From DATIRA01 sp963766505 (lineage in GTDB: Bacteria > Pseudomonadota > Gammaproteobacteria > Steroidobacterales > Steroidobacteraceae), in contig CAVYAL010000001.1 of assembly GCA_963766505.1 (NCBI GenBank), positions 186,001 to 250,000 on the forward strand: 64,000 nucleotides of DNA, written 5' to 3'. A model generated the notes under the pieces. It did not search any database. It was not told the DNA's origin and worked only from the letters and a program-made list of their open reading frames with translations. Shown here piece by piece: positions 43,918 to 51,866 of this stretch (positions are counted from its first letter, which is position 1; each line of letters opens with the position of its first letter). Both the position numbers and the translations under genes were made by a program.

Positions 43918-44421
43918 CTACTCCCCCAGCAAACCCCGGAGTGCGCAGGCCACCGCCGCGCGCCGAACGGCGTCGCGGTCCCCGGCGAAGCGCTCCTCAC
44001 GCACCCGCACATCCAGGCGATGGCCCTCGCGTCCAGCCCAGGCGAACCAGACGGTACCCAGCGGCTTGTCTGCCGTGCCGCCATCCGGACCCGCGATGCC
44101 GCTCACGGCCACGCTCAGGTCCCCACCGAGGCGTTCCAGTGCGCCACGGGCCATCTCCCGCACCACTGCCTCGCTGACGGCCCCTTCACGGTCCAGCGTG
44201 TCCGGCGAGACGCCGAGCAGCCTGACCTTCAAGTCGTTGCTGTAGACGACGGCCCCGCCCAGGAACCAGCCGGAACTGCCGGGCCGGTCGGTGCAGGCCT
44301 TGGCGATCCAGCCGCCGGTGCAGGACTCCGCTGTCACCAGCATGTGCACCTGGCGCAGCAGGCCGTCACCCAGCCGGGCCACCAGGCGGGCAATTTCCTC
44401 ATCGTTGCAGCTTTCGGTCAC
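43918..44421 (-). CDS. pncC: Nicotinamide-nucleotide amidohydrolase (CinA C-terminal domain)
   Basis: A 167-residue stand-alone CinA C-terminal domain, which deamidates NMN to nicotinic acid mononucleotide in the pyridine nucleotide cycle. TAESCTGGWIAK near residue 30 carries the catalytic Ser region, and SGIAGPDGGTADKPLGTVWFAW is the family signature. It lies upstream of thpR and recA, matching the mutS/cinA/recA neighbourhood of pseudomonads and relatives. The competence-associated N-terminal domain is absent, as in enterobacteria. Confidence 0.94.
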   Translation of the reverse strand: MTESCNDEEIARLVARLGDGLLRQVHMLVTAESCTGGWIAKACTDRPGSSGWFLGGAVVYSNDLKVRLLGVSPDTLDREGAVSEAVVREMARGALERLGGDLSVAVSGIAGPDGGTADKPLGTVWFAWAGREGHRLDVRVREERFAGDRDAVRRAAVACALRGLLGE

Positions 44422-44440
44422 GGGCGGATTCTAGACGGGC

Positions 44441-44469
44441 TTGGAGCCCTGCGGTACGGCTGCCATAAT
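44441..44469 (+). promoter_or_regulatory. Candidate sigma-70 promoter for the small exported proteins
   Basis: TTGGAG and CATAAT are separated by exactly 17 bases, in the divergent gap between pncC and the first exported-protein gene. The leader would be about 35 bases. Confidence 0.5.
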
Positions 44470-44507
44470 CCCGCTCTTTCGCCATCTTCACCCAGGCAGG
44501 TACCCCA

Positions 44508-44975
44508 ATGCGTTTTCTTCCCTTTGCAGCCCTCCTCATGCTGGCAGCAATGCCGCAGCTGGCCATGTCCGAGGAAGGCATGAAGACCGACGAGCAGATC
44601 CTTCTCCAGCAGGTCATGACCGACCGCCGCGCCGTGTATGCCACGAACCTCGGGCTCACCGACAGCGAGAGCCGCGCGTTCTGGCCGATCTACGACGAGT
44701 ACGAGGCCAAGGTCAAGAAGCTCAACGACCGCTTCCTCGACCTCGTGAACCGCTACGTCGCGGACTACGAGAAGCTTACGGACAAGGAAGCCGCGGAGAT
44801 GCTCAAGGAGAAGATGGCCATCGAGAACGACCGCATGGACCTCAAGCAGGCCTACACGAAGAAGGTGGCAAAGGTCCTTCCGCCCAAGAAGGCGTTGCGC
44901 TACGCGCAGATCGAGACCCGGATCGACAACATGCTGCGCCGCGACGTCTACGGCCTGATCCCGCTCGCCCGCTGA
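44508..44975 (+). CDS. Small exported helical protein (first of a paralogous pair)
   Basis: A 155-residue protein with a signal peptide (about 1-21, AMSEE). The mature part is helical and highly charged: DRRAVYATNLGLTDSESRAFWPIYDEYEAKVKKLNDRF, then ALRYAQIETRID. It aligns along its length with the next gene. The overall pattern recalls Spy/CpxP-like periplasmic helical proteins but without a clear LTxxQ motif, so I leave it unassigned. A promoter match precedes it and the next gene starts 34 bases after its stop. Confidence 0.75.
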   Translation: MRFLPFAALLMLAAMPQLAMSEEGMKTDEQILLQQVMTDRRAVYATNLGLTDSESRAFWPIYDEYEAKVKKLNDRFLDLVNRYVADYEKLTDKEAAEMLKEKMAIENDRMDLKQAYTKKVAKVLPPKKALRYAQIETRIDNMLRRDVYGLIPLAR

Positions 44976-45009
44976 CCGGCGACCCGAAACCTCCAAGGAG
45001 ATTGATCGA

Positions 45010-45483
45010 ATGAAAAAGCTCATGCTCGCCGCAGCGGCCGTTGCCGCGCTCGGCTTCCAGCACTCGGTTCCCGCGCAGACTGGTAGCAACTATGACGACA
45101 CGCAGGTGCTGCTGTCACAGATCCAGTCCGATCGCCGCGCAATCGCGCTGGCCGGCCTCGGACTTTCGGACGCCGAGACATCGAAGTTCATCCCGATCTA
45201 CGACGAGTACCAGCGCGAGGAGAAGGCGCTCGCGCAGAGAAGCATCGACGTGATCAACAAGTTCGCGGCGAACTTCGACTCGATGACCGACGACGCGGCC
45301 AGGACCATCATGAAGGACTGGTTCAAGATCCAGGACGACCGGGTCGCACTGATGAAGAAGTACAGCAAGAAGCTCGAGAAGGAACTGCCGGCCAGCAAGG
45401 TGCTGCGCTGGGTGCAGATCGAGAACAAGATGAACGCGCTGACCAGCTTCGAGGCGGCGCGGATCGTGCCGCTTGCTCAGTAA
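45010..45483 (+). CDS. Small exported helical protein (second of a paralogous pair)
   Basis: A 157-residue paralogue of the preceding gene: signal peptide (1-22, VPAQ), then SDRRAIALAGLGLSDAETSKFIPIYDEYQ and LRWVQIENKMNALTSFEAARIVPLAQ. The central helix (AQRSIDVINKFAANFDSMTDDAART) corresponds to LVNRYVADYEKLTDKEAAE in the first copy. CAAGGAG precedes the ATG. Probably periplasmic. The function is unknown; the conserved PIYDEY and the C-terminal I(V)PLA block are the best search handles. Confidence 0.75.
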   Translation: MKKLMLAAAAVAALGFQHSVPAQTGSNYDDTQVLLSQIQSDRRAIALAGLGLSDAETSKFIPIYDEYQREEKALAQRSIDVINKFAANFDSMTDDAARTIMKDWFKIQDDRVALMKKYSKKLEKELPASKVLRWVQIENKMNALTSFEAARIVPLAQ

Positions 45484-45520
45484 CCAGCGTACGGGGACGT
45501 CCGAACGGAGGCCACGACAA

Positions 45521-46129
45521 ATGAAACTCAAGATCTCGGTGCTCGGCGGCCTGGCCTGCGTTGCCGTGCTCGCCCTTGCGGGCTGCGCGAGCGGCCCGGA
45601 CATCCGGGCCGACTACGACAGGGCGGCGGACTTCAGCAAGTACCGCAGTTACGGCTTCGTGGGACAGGCGGGCACGGACACGGACGAGTTCAGGTCGCTG
45701 GCGACGCAGATGCTGCAGAACTCCGCCTCCCGCGAGATGGAGGCACGAGGCTACGTGCGGTCCGACAATCCCGACCTGGTGATCAACTTCAAGGGCAAGC
45801 TCGAGGAGAAGACCGACATCGAGTCGGTGCCGGCGCCCTACTACGGCCCGGGCTGGGGCTACGGGGGCTGGTACGGCTCACCCTATGGCGGCTGGGGCGG
45901 CGGCACCCAGACCTACACGCGGCGCTACAACGTCGGCACGCTGATCGTGGACGTGGTGGACCGCGAGAAGCGCCAGGTCGTCTTCCAGGGCGGTCTCGAG
46001 GACGTCGTGACGAAGGAGATGATGAAGAACCGCGAGCAGACGATCAGCAATGCGGTCGCGACGATCTTCTCGAAGTACCCGTTCGTCGCGGGCCAGGGCA
46101 CGCCGGTCGCGCTGCCGGGCCAGAAGTAG
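45521..46129 (+). CDS. DUF4136 lipoprotein
   Basis: A 202-residue outer-membrane-type lipoprotein. The signal peptide ends in ALAGC (Cys22), and a DUF4136 domain follows (DIRADYDRAADFSKYRSYGF, MEARGYVRSDNPDLVINF, GTLIVDVVDREKRQVVFQG). A Gly/Tyr-rich loop lies around residues 107-130 (YGPGWGYGGWYGSPYGGWGG). ATG 45521 begins the signal peptide; the frame opens at 45473. It is the last gene of a three-gene unit with the two exported paralogues, closed by a strong terminator, which suggests a shared envelope role. Confidence 0.87.
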   Translation: MKLKISVLGGLACVAVLALAGCASGPDIRADYDRAADFSKYRSYGFVGQAGTDTDEFRSLATQMLQNSASREMEARGYVRSDNPDLVINFKGKLEEKTDIESVPAPYYGPGWGYGGWYGSPYGGWGGGTQTYTRRYNVGTLIVDVVDREKRQVVFQGGLEDVVTKEMMKNREQTISNAVATIFSKYPFVAGQGTPVALPGQK

Positions 46130-46165
46130 ACGGCGGCCGGCCGCCGCGGCTGGCCATGATTCCTG

Positions 46166-46198
46166 CGCCAGCCTCCGCAAGGGGGCTGGCGTTTTCTT
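46166..46198 (+). terminator. Rho-independent terminator after the DUF4136 gene
   Basis: An eight-base perfect stem (CGCCAGCC with its complement), a ten-base loop and TTTTCTTT, 37 bases after the stop codon. Confidence 0.8.
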
Positions 46199-46315
46199 TG
46201 CCCTGGGTCCAGGCGTTGCTGCGCTCCACGACGGGAGCGAATGCCGGCATCGATCGAGCTTGCGCATTGCCCGCCAGCGTCAGGGACAGCGCAGCCATGT
46301 AGTTCTCGAGCAGGT

Positions 46316-47560
46316 TCATGGCTCCTCGGAATCGTCCGCCTCAGGCCAGAGGCGTGGGAATAGCCAGCGCAGCGAGCGCAGTGGAACGTTGAACGACACA
46401 GGCCCGACCCGGCTCTCCGCCTTCAGGAGCCCAAAGTCGAGCAGACTGCTGAGCACGCGACGAGCCGTCCTTGCCTGCAGGCCAGTCATGGCAATGAAAG
46501 CGCCCCGCTCCATCGGTCCGGTCAACGCCACGTAGTGCAGGGCCCCGGTAGCCTCTGGCTTCACGACGGATTTCTCCGTACCCACCTGCCATGGCCGTGC
46601 ATCGAGTTGACGCAAGAGATCTGCCAGACGATCGCGGAACGCATCGAGCGCGAGCATCCCACTCATGAAGCGCACCTGGTCGAGGCAGGTGTCGAGGAAG
46701 AAGCCGGCGAATGCCACCAGTTCCTCCTGCGACAGAGCACCGCGCCCGTCCAGATCATTGCGTCGCGGCAGGTCTGCGTTGTTGAGTCTTGCGTAGTACG
46801 CCTCGTGGGCGCGCGCCAGCCCTCGCATCGGCGACCACAAGCCATTCGTCAGCCCTAGTCGGAAGAGAACCAGGTGTGAATGGAGCCGAGCCGCGCGGCC
46901 ATTCCCGTCGATGAACGGATGAACCCAAGCCAAGCGATGGTGCGCACAGGCATTACCGACGACGAGGCGCTCGGTACCCTGCAACCCTGAGTACGTGTCG
47001 CCCCAGGTTGCCATCAGCTCCGGCAGGTGATCCGCGGGGGGCGCGATGTGGCGGCCCGCTGACACAGGGCGGGTTCGAAACTCGCCGGGCACGACGACCT
47101 GACCGTCTTCGGCCGCCCGATCGGCCTCGGGCAGTCGACCGTACAGGTCCGCATGGATCGCGACTACACGCTCGGGGTGGAACAGGTCCCGTGCAGCGAC
47201 CCCGCTCCATTCCGACTCAAAGGTGCGCTCGGCCTCCATGTGGGCCAGCGCGAGACGCTGTCGGCGGGCTCGCTCCCGATCGGCATCGAACTGGCTGCGA
47301 ACCGCCCGCTCGATGTCCGCGGGCAGGGTCTGCTGACCCTCAATCTTGTTCGTGTAGTACGAGTTCATCGCCCGGAGGAGCCCCACGAGCGACTCCCGAA
47401 GCGGAGGACTCGCCTGCCCCCCGAGGCGATAGCCCTCGGCGATCAAGGCCGCGGCCCGCTCGAGAAGTGGCCCTAAGACCCGTTCCTCCGGGAACAGCGG
47501 TGCGAAAGAAGCCGAAATCGGGCCCACCATGGGCATCCTTCTGGCCAATTCAGTGGCCAC
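46316..47560 (-). CDS. Fic/DOC-family protein, class II (self-inhibited AMPylator type)
   Basis: A 414-residue Fic protein. HPFIDGNGRAAR (215-226) is an intact Fic core motif, so AMP transfer from ATP to a protein target is expected. The N-terminal inhibitory motif is also intact: TNKIEG (70-75) fits [S/T]xxxE[G/N], with Glu74 the probable blocking residue. That makes it a class II enzyme regulated by its own inhibitory helix rather than by a separate antitoxin. The C-terminal region (about 330-400; ALTGPMERGAFIAMTGLQARTARRVLSSLLDFGLL) resembles a winged helix. It stands alone between a DUF4136 operon and mutS. The target is unknown. Confidence 0.9.
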   Translation of the reverse strand: MATELARRMPMVGPISASFAPLFPEERVLGPLLERAAALIAEGYRLGGQASPPLRESLVGLLRAMNSYYTNKIEGQQTLPADIERAVRSQFDADRERARRQRLALAHMEAERTFESEWSGVAARDLFHPERVVAIHADLYGRLPEADRAAEDGQVVVPGEFRTRPVSAGRHIAPPADHLPELMATWGDTYSGLQGTERLVVGNACAHHRLAWVHPFIDGNGRAARLHSHLVLFRLGLTNGLWSPMRGLARAHEAYYARLNNADLPRRNDLDGRGALSQEELVAFAGFFLDTCLDQVRFMSGMLALDAFRDRLADLLRQLDARPWQVGTEKSVVKPEATGALHYVALTGPMERGAFIAMTGLQARTARRVLSSLLDFGLLKAESRVGPVSFNVPLRSLRWLFPRLWPEADDSEEP

Positions 47561-47951
47561 CGACGGTACGCCTCAAGTGCCTTTAAAACAAGCGCTTTAT
47601 GCCACCACAAGGACAAGAATATGGACAATCTCTCGGACAATCCCTACTGGGATCGCCGCCGGCGACCCCATAATGGGCGCCTGAGGCCGCCAAGCACTCA
47701 GGTCGGCGTCGGTCACACTCACGCGCGGGCCTCGTCCCGAACGAAGCCCTACGCGTAATCCCCCATCTCCGGCGGGTCAATGCATACGTGCTTATCGGAC
47801 TTCACGTCACACCAGCGTTCGGGGGGCCAGTCATCGCAAGTATGCGGATCAACCGGGCCGCCTCGGTGATCCGCGCCGGTCGGCCCACGAATGGAAGATA
47901 ATCTCCGACCGTCAGGTCGCGGAACGAAACCGCACAACACTATTCGGCCAA
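47561..47951. other. 391-bp gap between Fic and mutS
   Basis: No convincing gene is seen. Short open frames on the minus strand (47583-47780 and 47749-47940) lack ribosome binding sites or familiar sequence; the second would start from GTG 12 bases from the mutS start. A near-repeat of GGACAATC (about 47620-47642) and GATAAT at 47897-47902 (possible -10 for mutS) are the only visible signals. Confidence 0.5.
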
Positions 47952-50564
47952 GTGACTGAACAGAAAGACAATAGCAGGCCGCCAGCGAGCCAGAGCAAGG
48001 GTTTGGAATCGCAGCACACCCCGGTAATGCAGCAGTACCTGCGCATCAAGGCGCAGTACCCGGACGTGCTGCTGTTCTACCGCATGGGCGACTTCTACGA
48101 GCTGTTCTTCGAGGACGCCCGCCGCGCCGCGCGGCTGCTCGACATCACGCTGACCGCAAGGGGGCAGTCCGCCGGCGAGCCGATCCCGATGGCCGGCGTG
48201 CCGGTGCAGACGCTGGACACGTATCTCGCGCGCGCAGTCCGCGGCGGTGAGTCCGTCGCGATATGCGAGCAGGTCGGCGATCCCGCGAAATCCAAGGGTC
48301 CCGTCGAGCGGGAGGTCGTGCGGGTCGTGACGCCCGGCACCGTCACCGAGGACGCGTTGCTCGAGGCACGGCGTGACACGCTGCTGGCCGCATTGAACGT
48401 CGCTGGAGGACGCTTCGGGCTCGCCTGGCTGGAGCTGTCGAGCGGACGCTTCCATGCGCTCGAAGCCGCCGGCGGCGAGGCGCTGGCTTCGGAGCTCGAG
48501 CGCCTGAGGCCGGCCGAGCTGCTGGTGTCCGAGGAACCGGGATCGGATCCGCCCGGCGCCGCCACCGGGGTCATCCGCCGCCGGCCACCCTGGCATTTCG
48601 AGGCGGCAAGCGCGGAGCGCCAGCTCTGCGAGCAGTTCGGCACGCGGGAACTCGCCGGCTTCGGCCTCGCCGGGCGACCGCTTGCGATCGGCGCGGCGGG
48701 CGCGCTGCTCGACTACCTGCGCGAGACCCAGAAATCGGCGCTGCCCCACCTGCGCGGAATCCGCAGCGAGGAACGCGACGACGCACTGCTGCTCGATGCG
48801 GCGACGCGCCGGAACCTGGAGCTCGACGTCAGCCTGAGCGGCCGGCAGGAAGGCACCTTGCTCGCCGTGATGGACGCGACCGCGACGGCGATGGGCGGCC
48901 GCGAGCTGCGCCGCTGGATGCAGCGACCGCTGCGCGGCCGCAGGGAACGCGAGCTGCGCCTGCACGCGATCGAGACGCTGGTCGACTCTGGCCTCGACTC
49001 GGCGCTGCATCGGCTGCTCGGCGGCGTCGGCGACGTCGAGCGCATCCTCGCGCGCGTCGCTCTGCGCTCCGCGCGCCCGCGCGACCTCGCGCAGCTACGG
49101 GACTCGCTCGACTGCCTGCCCGGACTGCAGCAGCTGCTCGCGCCGGCCGACTCACCGCTGCTCGTCCAGCTCGCGGAGATTGCAGGTACACACCCACAGG
49201 CCCGCGCGCTGCTCGCAAGGGCGCTGGTGCCGACGCCGCCGGCGCTGCTGCGCGAGGGCGGCGTATTCGCCGAGGGTTACGATGCCGACCTCGATGAGCT
49301 GCGCCGTATCAGCGAGCACAGCGACGAGGCGCTGCTCGAGCTCGAGCAGAGGGAGCGGGCCCGGACGGGTTTTACCAACCTGCGCCTCGGCTACAACCGC
49401 GTGCACGGCTATTACATCGAGGTGAGCCGCAGCCAGGCCGGGCAGGTCCCGGCCGACTGGACCCGCCGCCAGACCGTCAAGAACGCCGAGCGCTACATCA
49501 CCGAGGAACTCAAGTCCTTCGAGGATCGCGTGCTCGGCGCGCGCGACCGCGCACTCTCCCGCGAGCGCGAGCTGTACGAGGGACTCCTGGACGATCTCGG
49601 CGGGCAGCTCGGCGAGCTGCAGGCGACAGCCGCCGCACTCGCGTCGCTGGACGTGCTCGCGAACCTCGCCGGGCGCGCGGTGGCATTGCGACTCGCGAAG
49701 CCGGCGCTGGTCGATGAGTCCCGGATCGAGATCCGCGGCGGGCGCCACCTCGTGGTCGAGGCGCAGCTCGACGGCCCGTTCGTGCCGAATGACCTGCTGC
49801 TCGACGACGAGCGGCGCATGCTGATCGTCACGGGCCCGAACATGGGTGGCAAGTCCACCTACATGCGGCAGGCCGCGCTGATCGTGATCCTCGCGGGCAT
49901 GGGCAGCTATGTACCGGCGGAGTCGGTGACGATCGGCCCGGTGGATCGCATCTTCACGCGGATCGGCGCGGCGGACGACCTCGCCGGGGGCCGCTCGACC
50001 TTCATGGTGGAGATGACCGAAGCGGCGAACATACTGAACAACGCCACGCGCTCGAGCCTGGTGCTGATGGACGAGATCGGCCGCGGCACCAGCACCTACG
50101 ACGGCCTCTCGCTGGCCTGGGCCTGCGCGAGGCACATCGGGCGCGAGATCGGCGCGTTTACGCTGTTCGCGACGCACTATTTCGAGCTCACCGCGCTCGC
50201 GGAGGAACTGCCCGCCTGCGCGAACGTGCACCTCGACGCGACGGAATACGGCGACCGGCTCGTGTTCCTGCATGCCGTCAAGGAGGGCCCTGCGAACCAG
50301 AGCTACGGCTTGCAGGTGGCGCGGCTGGCGGGCGTGCCGGGCCGCGTGGTCGACGATGCCCGACGCTTCCTGGCGGGCCTCGAGAAACGCGACCACTCCA
50401 TACAACCGTCGCCGCAAGGCAGCCTGCCGCTGGAGCCGCCGCCGATCGTGGCGCCGCACCCGGTGCTGGCCCGGCTGCGTGAGCTAGACCCGGACGCGGT
50501 CAGCCCGCGCGAGGCACTGGAAGTGCTGTTCCGGCTCAAGGATGAGCTGGACGGGATGCCGTAG
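47952..50564 (+). CDS. mutS: DNA mismatch repair ATPase MutS
   Basis: An 870-residue mismatch-recognition protein. QQYLRIKAQYPDVLLFYRMGDFYELFFEDA is the N-terminal mismatch-binding region, with the Phe-x-Glu (FYE) wedge. The Walker A TGPNMGGKST is at 627-636, the Walker B/signature region VLMDEIGRGTSTYDG follows, and FATHYFELTAL is the H-loop region. The start is GTG 47952. Standard length. It is the core gene that ties the Fic region to the recA neighbourhood. Confidence 0.97.
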   Translation: MTEQKDNSRPPASQSKGLESQHTPVMQQYLRIKAQYPDVLLFYRMGDFYELFFEDARRAARLLDITLTARGQSAGEPIPMAGVPVQTLDTYLARAVRGGESVAICEQVGDPAKSKGPVEREVVRVVTPGTVTEDALLEARRDTLLAALNVAGGRFGLAWLELSSGRFHALEAAGGEALASELERLRPAELLVSEEPGSDPPGAATGVIRRRPPWHFEAASAERQLCEQFGTRELAGFGLAGRPLAIGAAGALLDYLRETQKSALPHLRGIRSEERDDALLLDAATRRNLELDVSLSGRQEGTLLAVMDATATAMGGRELRRWMQRPLRGRRERELRLHAIETLVDSGLDSALHRLLGGVGDVERILARVALRSARPRDLAQLRDSLDCLPGLQQLLAPADSPLLVQLAEIAGTHPQARALLARALVPTPPALLREGGVFAEGYDADLDELRRISEHSDEALLELEQRERARTGFTNLRLGYNRVHGYYIEVSRSQAGQVPADWTRRQTVKNAERYITEELKSFEDRVLGARDRALSRERELYEGLLDDLGGQLGELQATAAALASLDVLANLAGRAVALRLAKPALVDESRIEIRGGRHLVVEAQLDGPFVPNDLLLDDERRMLIVTGPNMGGKSTYMRQAALIVILAGMGSYVPAESVTIGPVDRIFTRIGAADDLAGGRSTFMVEMTEAANILNNATRSSLVLMDEIGRGTSTYDGLSLAWACARHIGREIGAFTLFATHYFELTALAEELPACANVHLDATEYGDRLVFLHAVKEGPANQSYGLQVARLAGVPGRVVDDARRFLAGLEKRDHSIQPSPQGSLPLEPPPIVAPHPVLARLRELDPDAVSPREALEVLFRLKDELDGMP

Positions 50565-50648
50565 ACCGAAGCCGCGCCTGTCGGGTTCGGGCATCGGCGC
50601 GTTAGACTTAGGCGCTGGTCCTGGCCTGCGACGAAATCAAACGGAGCG

Positions 50649-51854
50649 ATGCCCGTGTACCCACTGAATTCCCGTCAGTACCGCGGCCCGACGCTGCTGG
50701 TCGCAATCCTGGCCCTCGGCGTCGCCGCGGGAGGCTGCCAGCGACAGCCAGTCTCGGCGCCTGCGCCGGCACCCGTTGCGGTGAAGGCGATCACCGTGGA
50801 GCCGAGCGCCACCGAGATGTACGCGGACAAGGTCGGCGAGGTGAAGGGTTCCCAGGAGGTCGACCTACGGTCGCGGGTGAGCGGCATCCTGCTGGAGAAG
50901 CACTTCGAGGACGGCTCGCTGGTGAATGAAGGGCAGTTGCTGTTCTCGATAGATGCCCGGGAGTTCCGTGCGCAGGTCGCGAGCGCCGAAGCGCGCCTGG
51001 CTTCGGCCCAGGCCAACCTCGCCCGGGCCCGGCAGGACGTGGAACGCTACGGACCGCTGCTCGAGGAGGACGCGATCGCAAGGCAGGTCTATGACAACGC
51101 CGTTGCAGCACAGCGCCAGGCCGAGGCGGAGGTGGCCGCAAGCCGCGCCGCCTTGGAGGAGACGAAACTGGGCCTCGATTATGCGAACGTCCGGGCGCCG
51201 TTGACCGGGCGTATCGGCGCCGCCCAGGTGTTCTCAGGCGGCCTCGTGACCGCCGGGCAGACGCTGCTGGCCACGCTTTCCTCGGACGACCCGGCCTGGG
51301 TCTACTTCAACATCAGCGAAGCCGAACTGCTCGAGTTCCAGCGGCATGCAGGGACCGGGGATCTCCCGGCGGACGATCCGCGCCGTATCGTGCAGCTGAT
51401 CATGAGCGACGGTCGCATTTATCCCCACGCCGGGCGCATCAACTTCGGCGACCGTGCCCTCGACCCGACCACGGGCACGTACACGCTGCGGGCGGAGGTC
51501 CCGAATCCGCAGCACAGGCTGATTCCGGGCCTGTTCGTGCGGGTCCGCGCAACCGCAGGCCAGCTCGAGAACGCGCTGGTCGTCCCGGACCGCGCAGTAG
51601 TGGAGCAGCTGGGCAAGTACTTCCTGATGGTGGTGGGCCCGGAGGGCAAGGCAGAACTGCGCCCGGTGGAGCTCGGCCCGCGCTTCGGCAATCGGCAGGT
51701 CATCAAGTCCGGGATCTCGCCTGGCGACCGGGTGGTCGTCGAGGGCCTGCAGAAGACGCGTCCCGGAGCGCCTCTCGAGGTCACCGCCGTGGAACTCGGT
51801 GACTTCGACCGGCCGACGACGCCGGCGGACCCGGACCAGCCTGCGGCAGGCTGA
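50649..51854 (+). CDS. RND efflux periplasmic adaptor (MexA/AcrA-type lipoprotein)
   Basis: A 401-residue membrane-fusion protein. A lipobox (VAAGGC, Cys30) anchors it to the inner membrane. The lipoyl/hairpin region (VDLRSRVSGILLEKHFEDGSLVNEGQLLF, then an Ala/Glu-rich coiled coil about 105-170) and the beta-barrel segments (ALDPTTGTYTLRAEVPNP, LIPGLFVRV) are in the normal order. It links the pump to the outer-membrane channel. First gene of the efflux operon; the pump gene starts 12 bases after its stop with GGAGG in between. No regulator gene (TetR or AraC) is adjacent. Confidence 0.94.
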   Translation: MPVYPLNSRQYRGPTLLVAILALGVAAGGCQRQPVSAPAPAPVAVKAITVEPSATEMYADKVGEVKGSQEVDLRSRVSGILLEKHFEDGSLVNEGQLLFSIDAREFRAQVASAEARLASAQANLARARQDVERYGPLLEEDAIARQVYDNAVAAQRQAEAEVAASRAALEETKLGLDYANVRAPLTGRIGAAQVFSGGLVTAGQTLLATLSSDDPAWVYFNISEAELLEFQRHAGTGDLPADDPRRIVQLIMSDGRIYPHAGRINFGDRALDPTTGTYTLRAEVPNPQHRLIPGLFVRVRATAGQLENALVVPDRAVVEQLGKYFLMVVGPEGKAELRPVELGPRFGNRQVIKSGISPGDRVVVEGLQKTRPGAPLEVTAVELGDFDRPTTPADPDQPAAG

Positions 51855-51866
51855 CGGAGGCGCCTC

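Noticed and set aside
46044..46319. 91-codon minus-strand frame whose ATG overlaps the Fic stop (ATGA)
   Set aside because: The overlap looks like coupling, but the frame reads through the DUF4136 terminator hairpin and into that gene's antisense; no family resemblance.
46316..47560. Fic gene considered as the toxin of a toxin-antitoxin pair
   Set aside because: No small antitoxin-like gene is adjacent, and the inhibitory motif is within the protein itself.
47749..47940. 63-codon minus-strand frame with several Cys and Trp next to mutS
   Set aside because: Starts from GTG 12 bases from the divergent mutS start, has no ribosome binding site and would leave no room for the mutS promoter.
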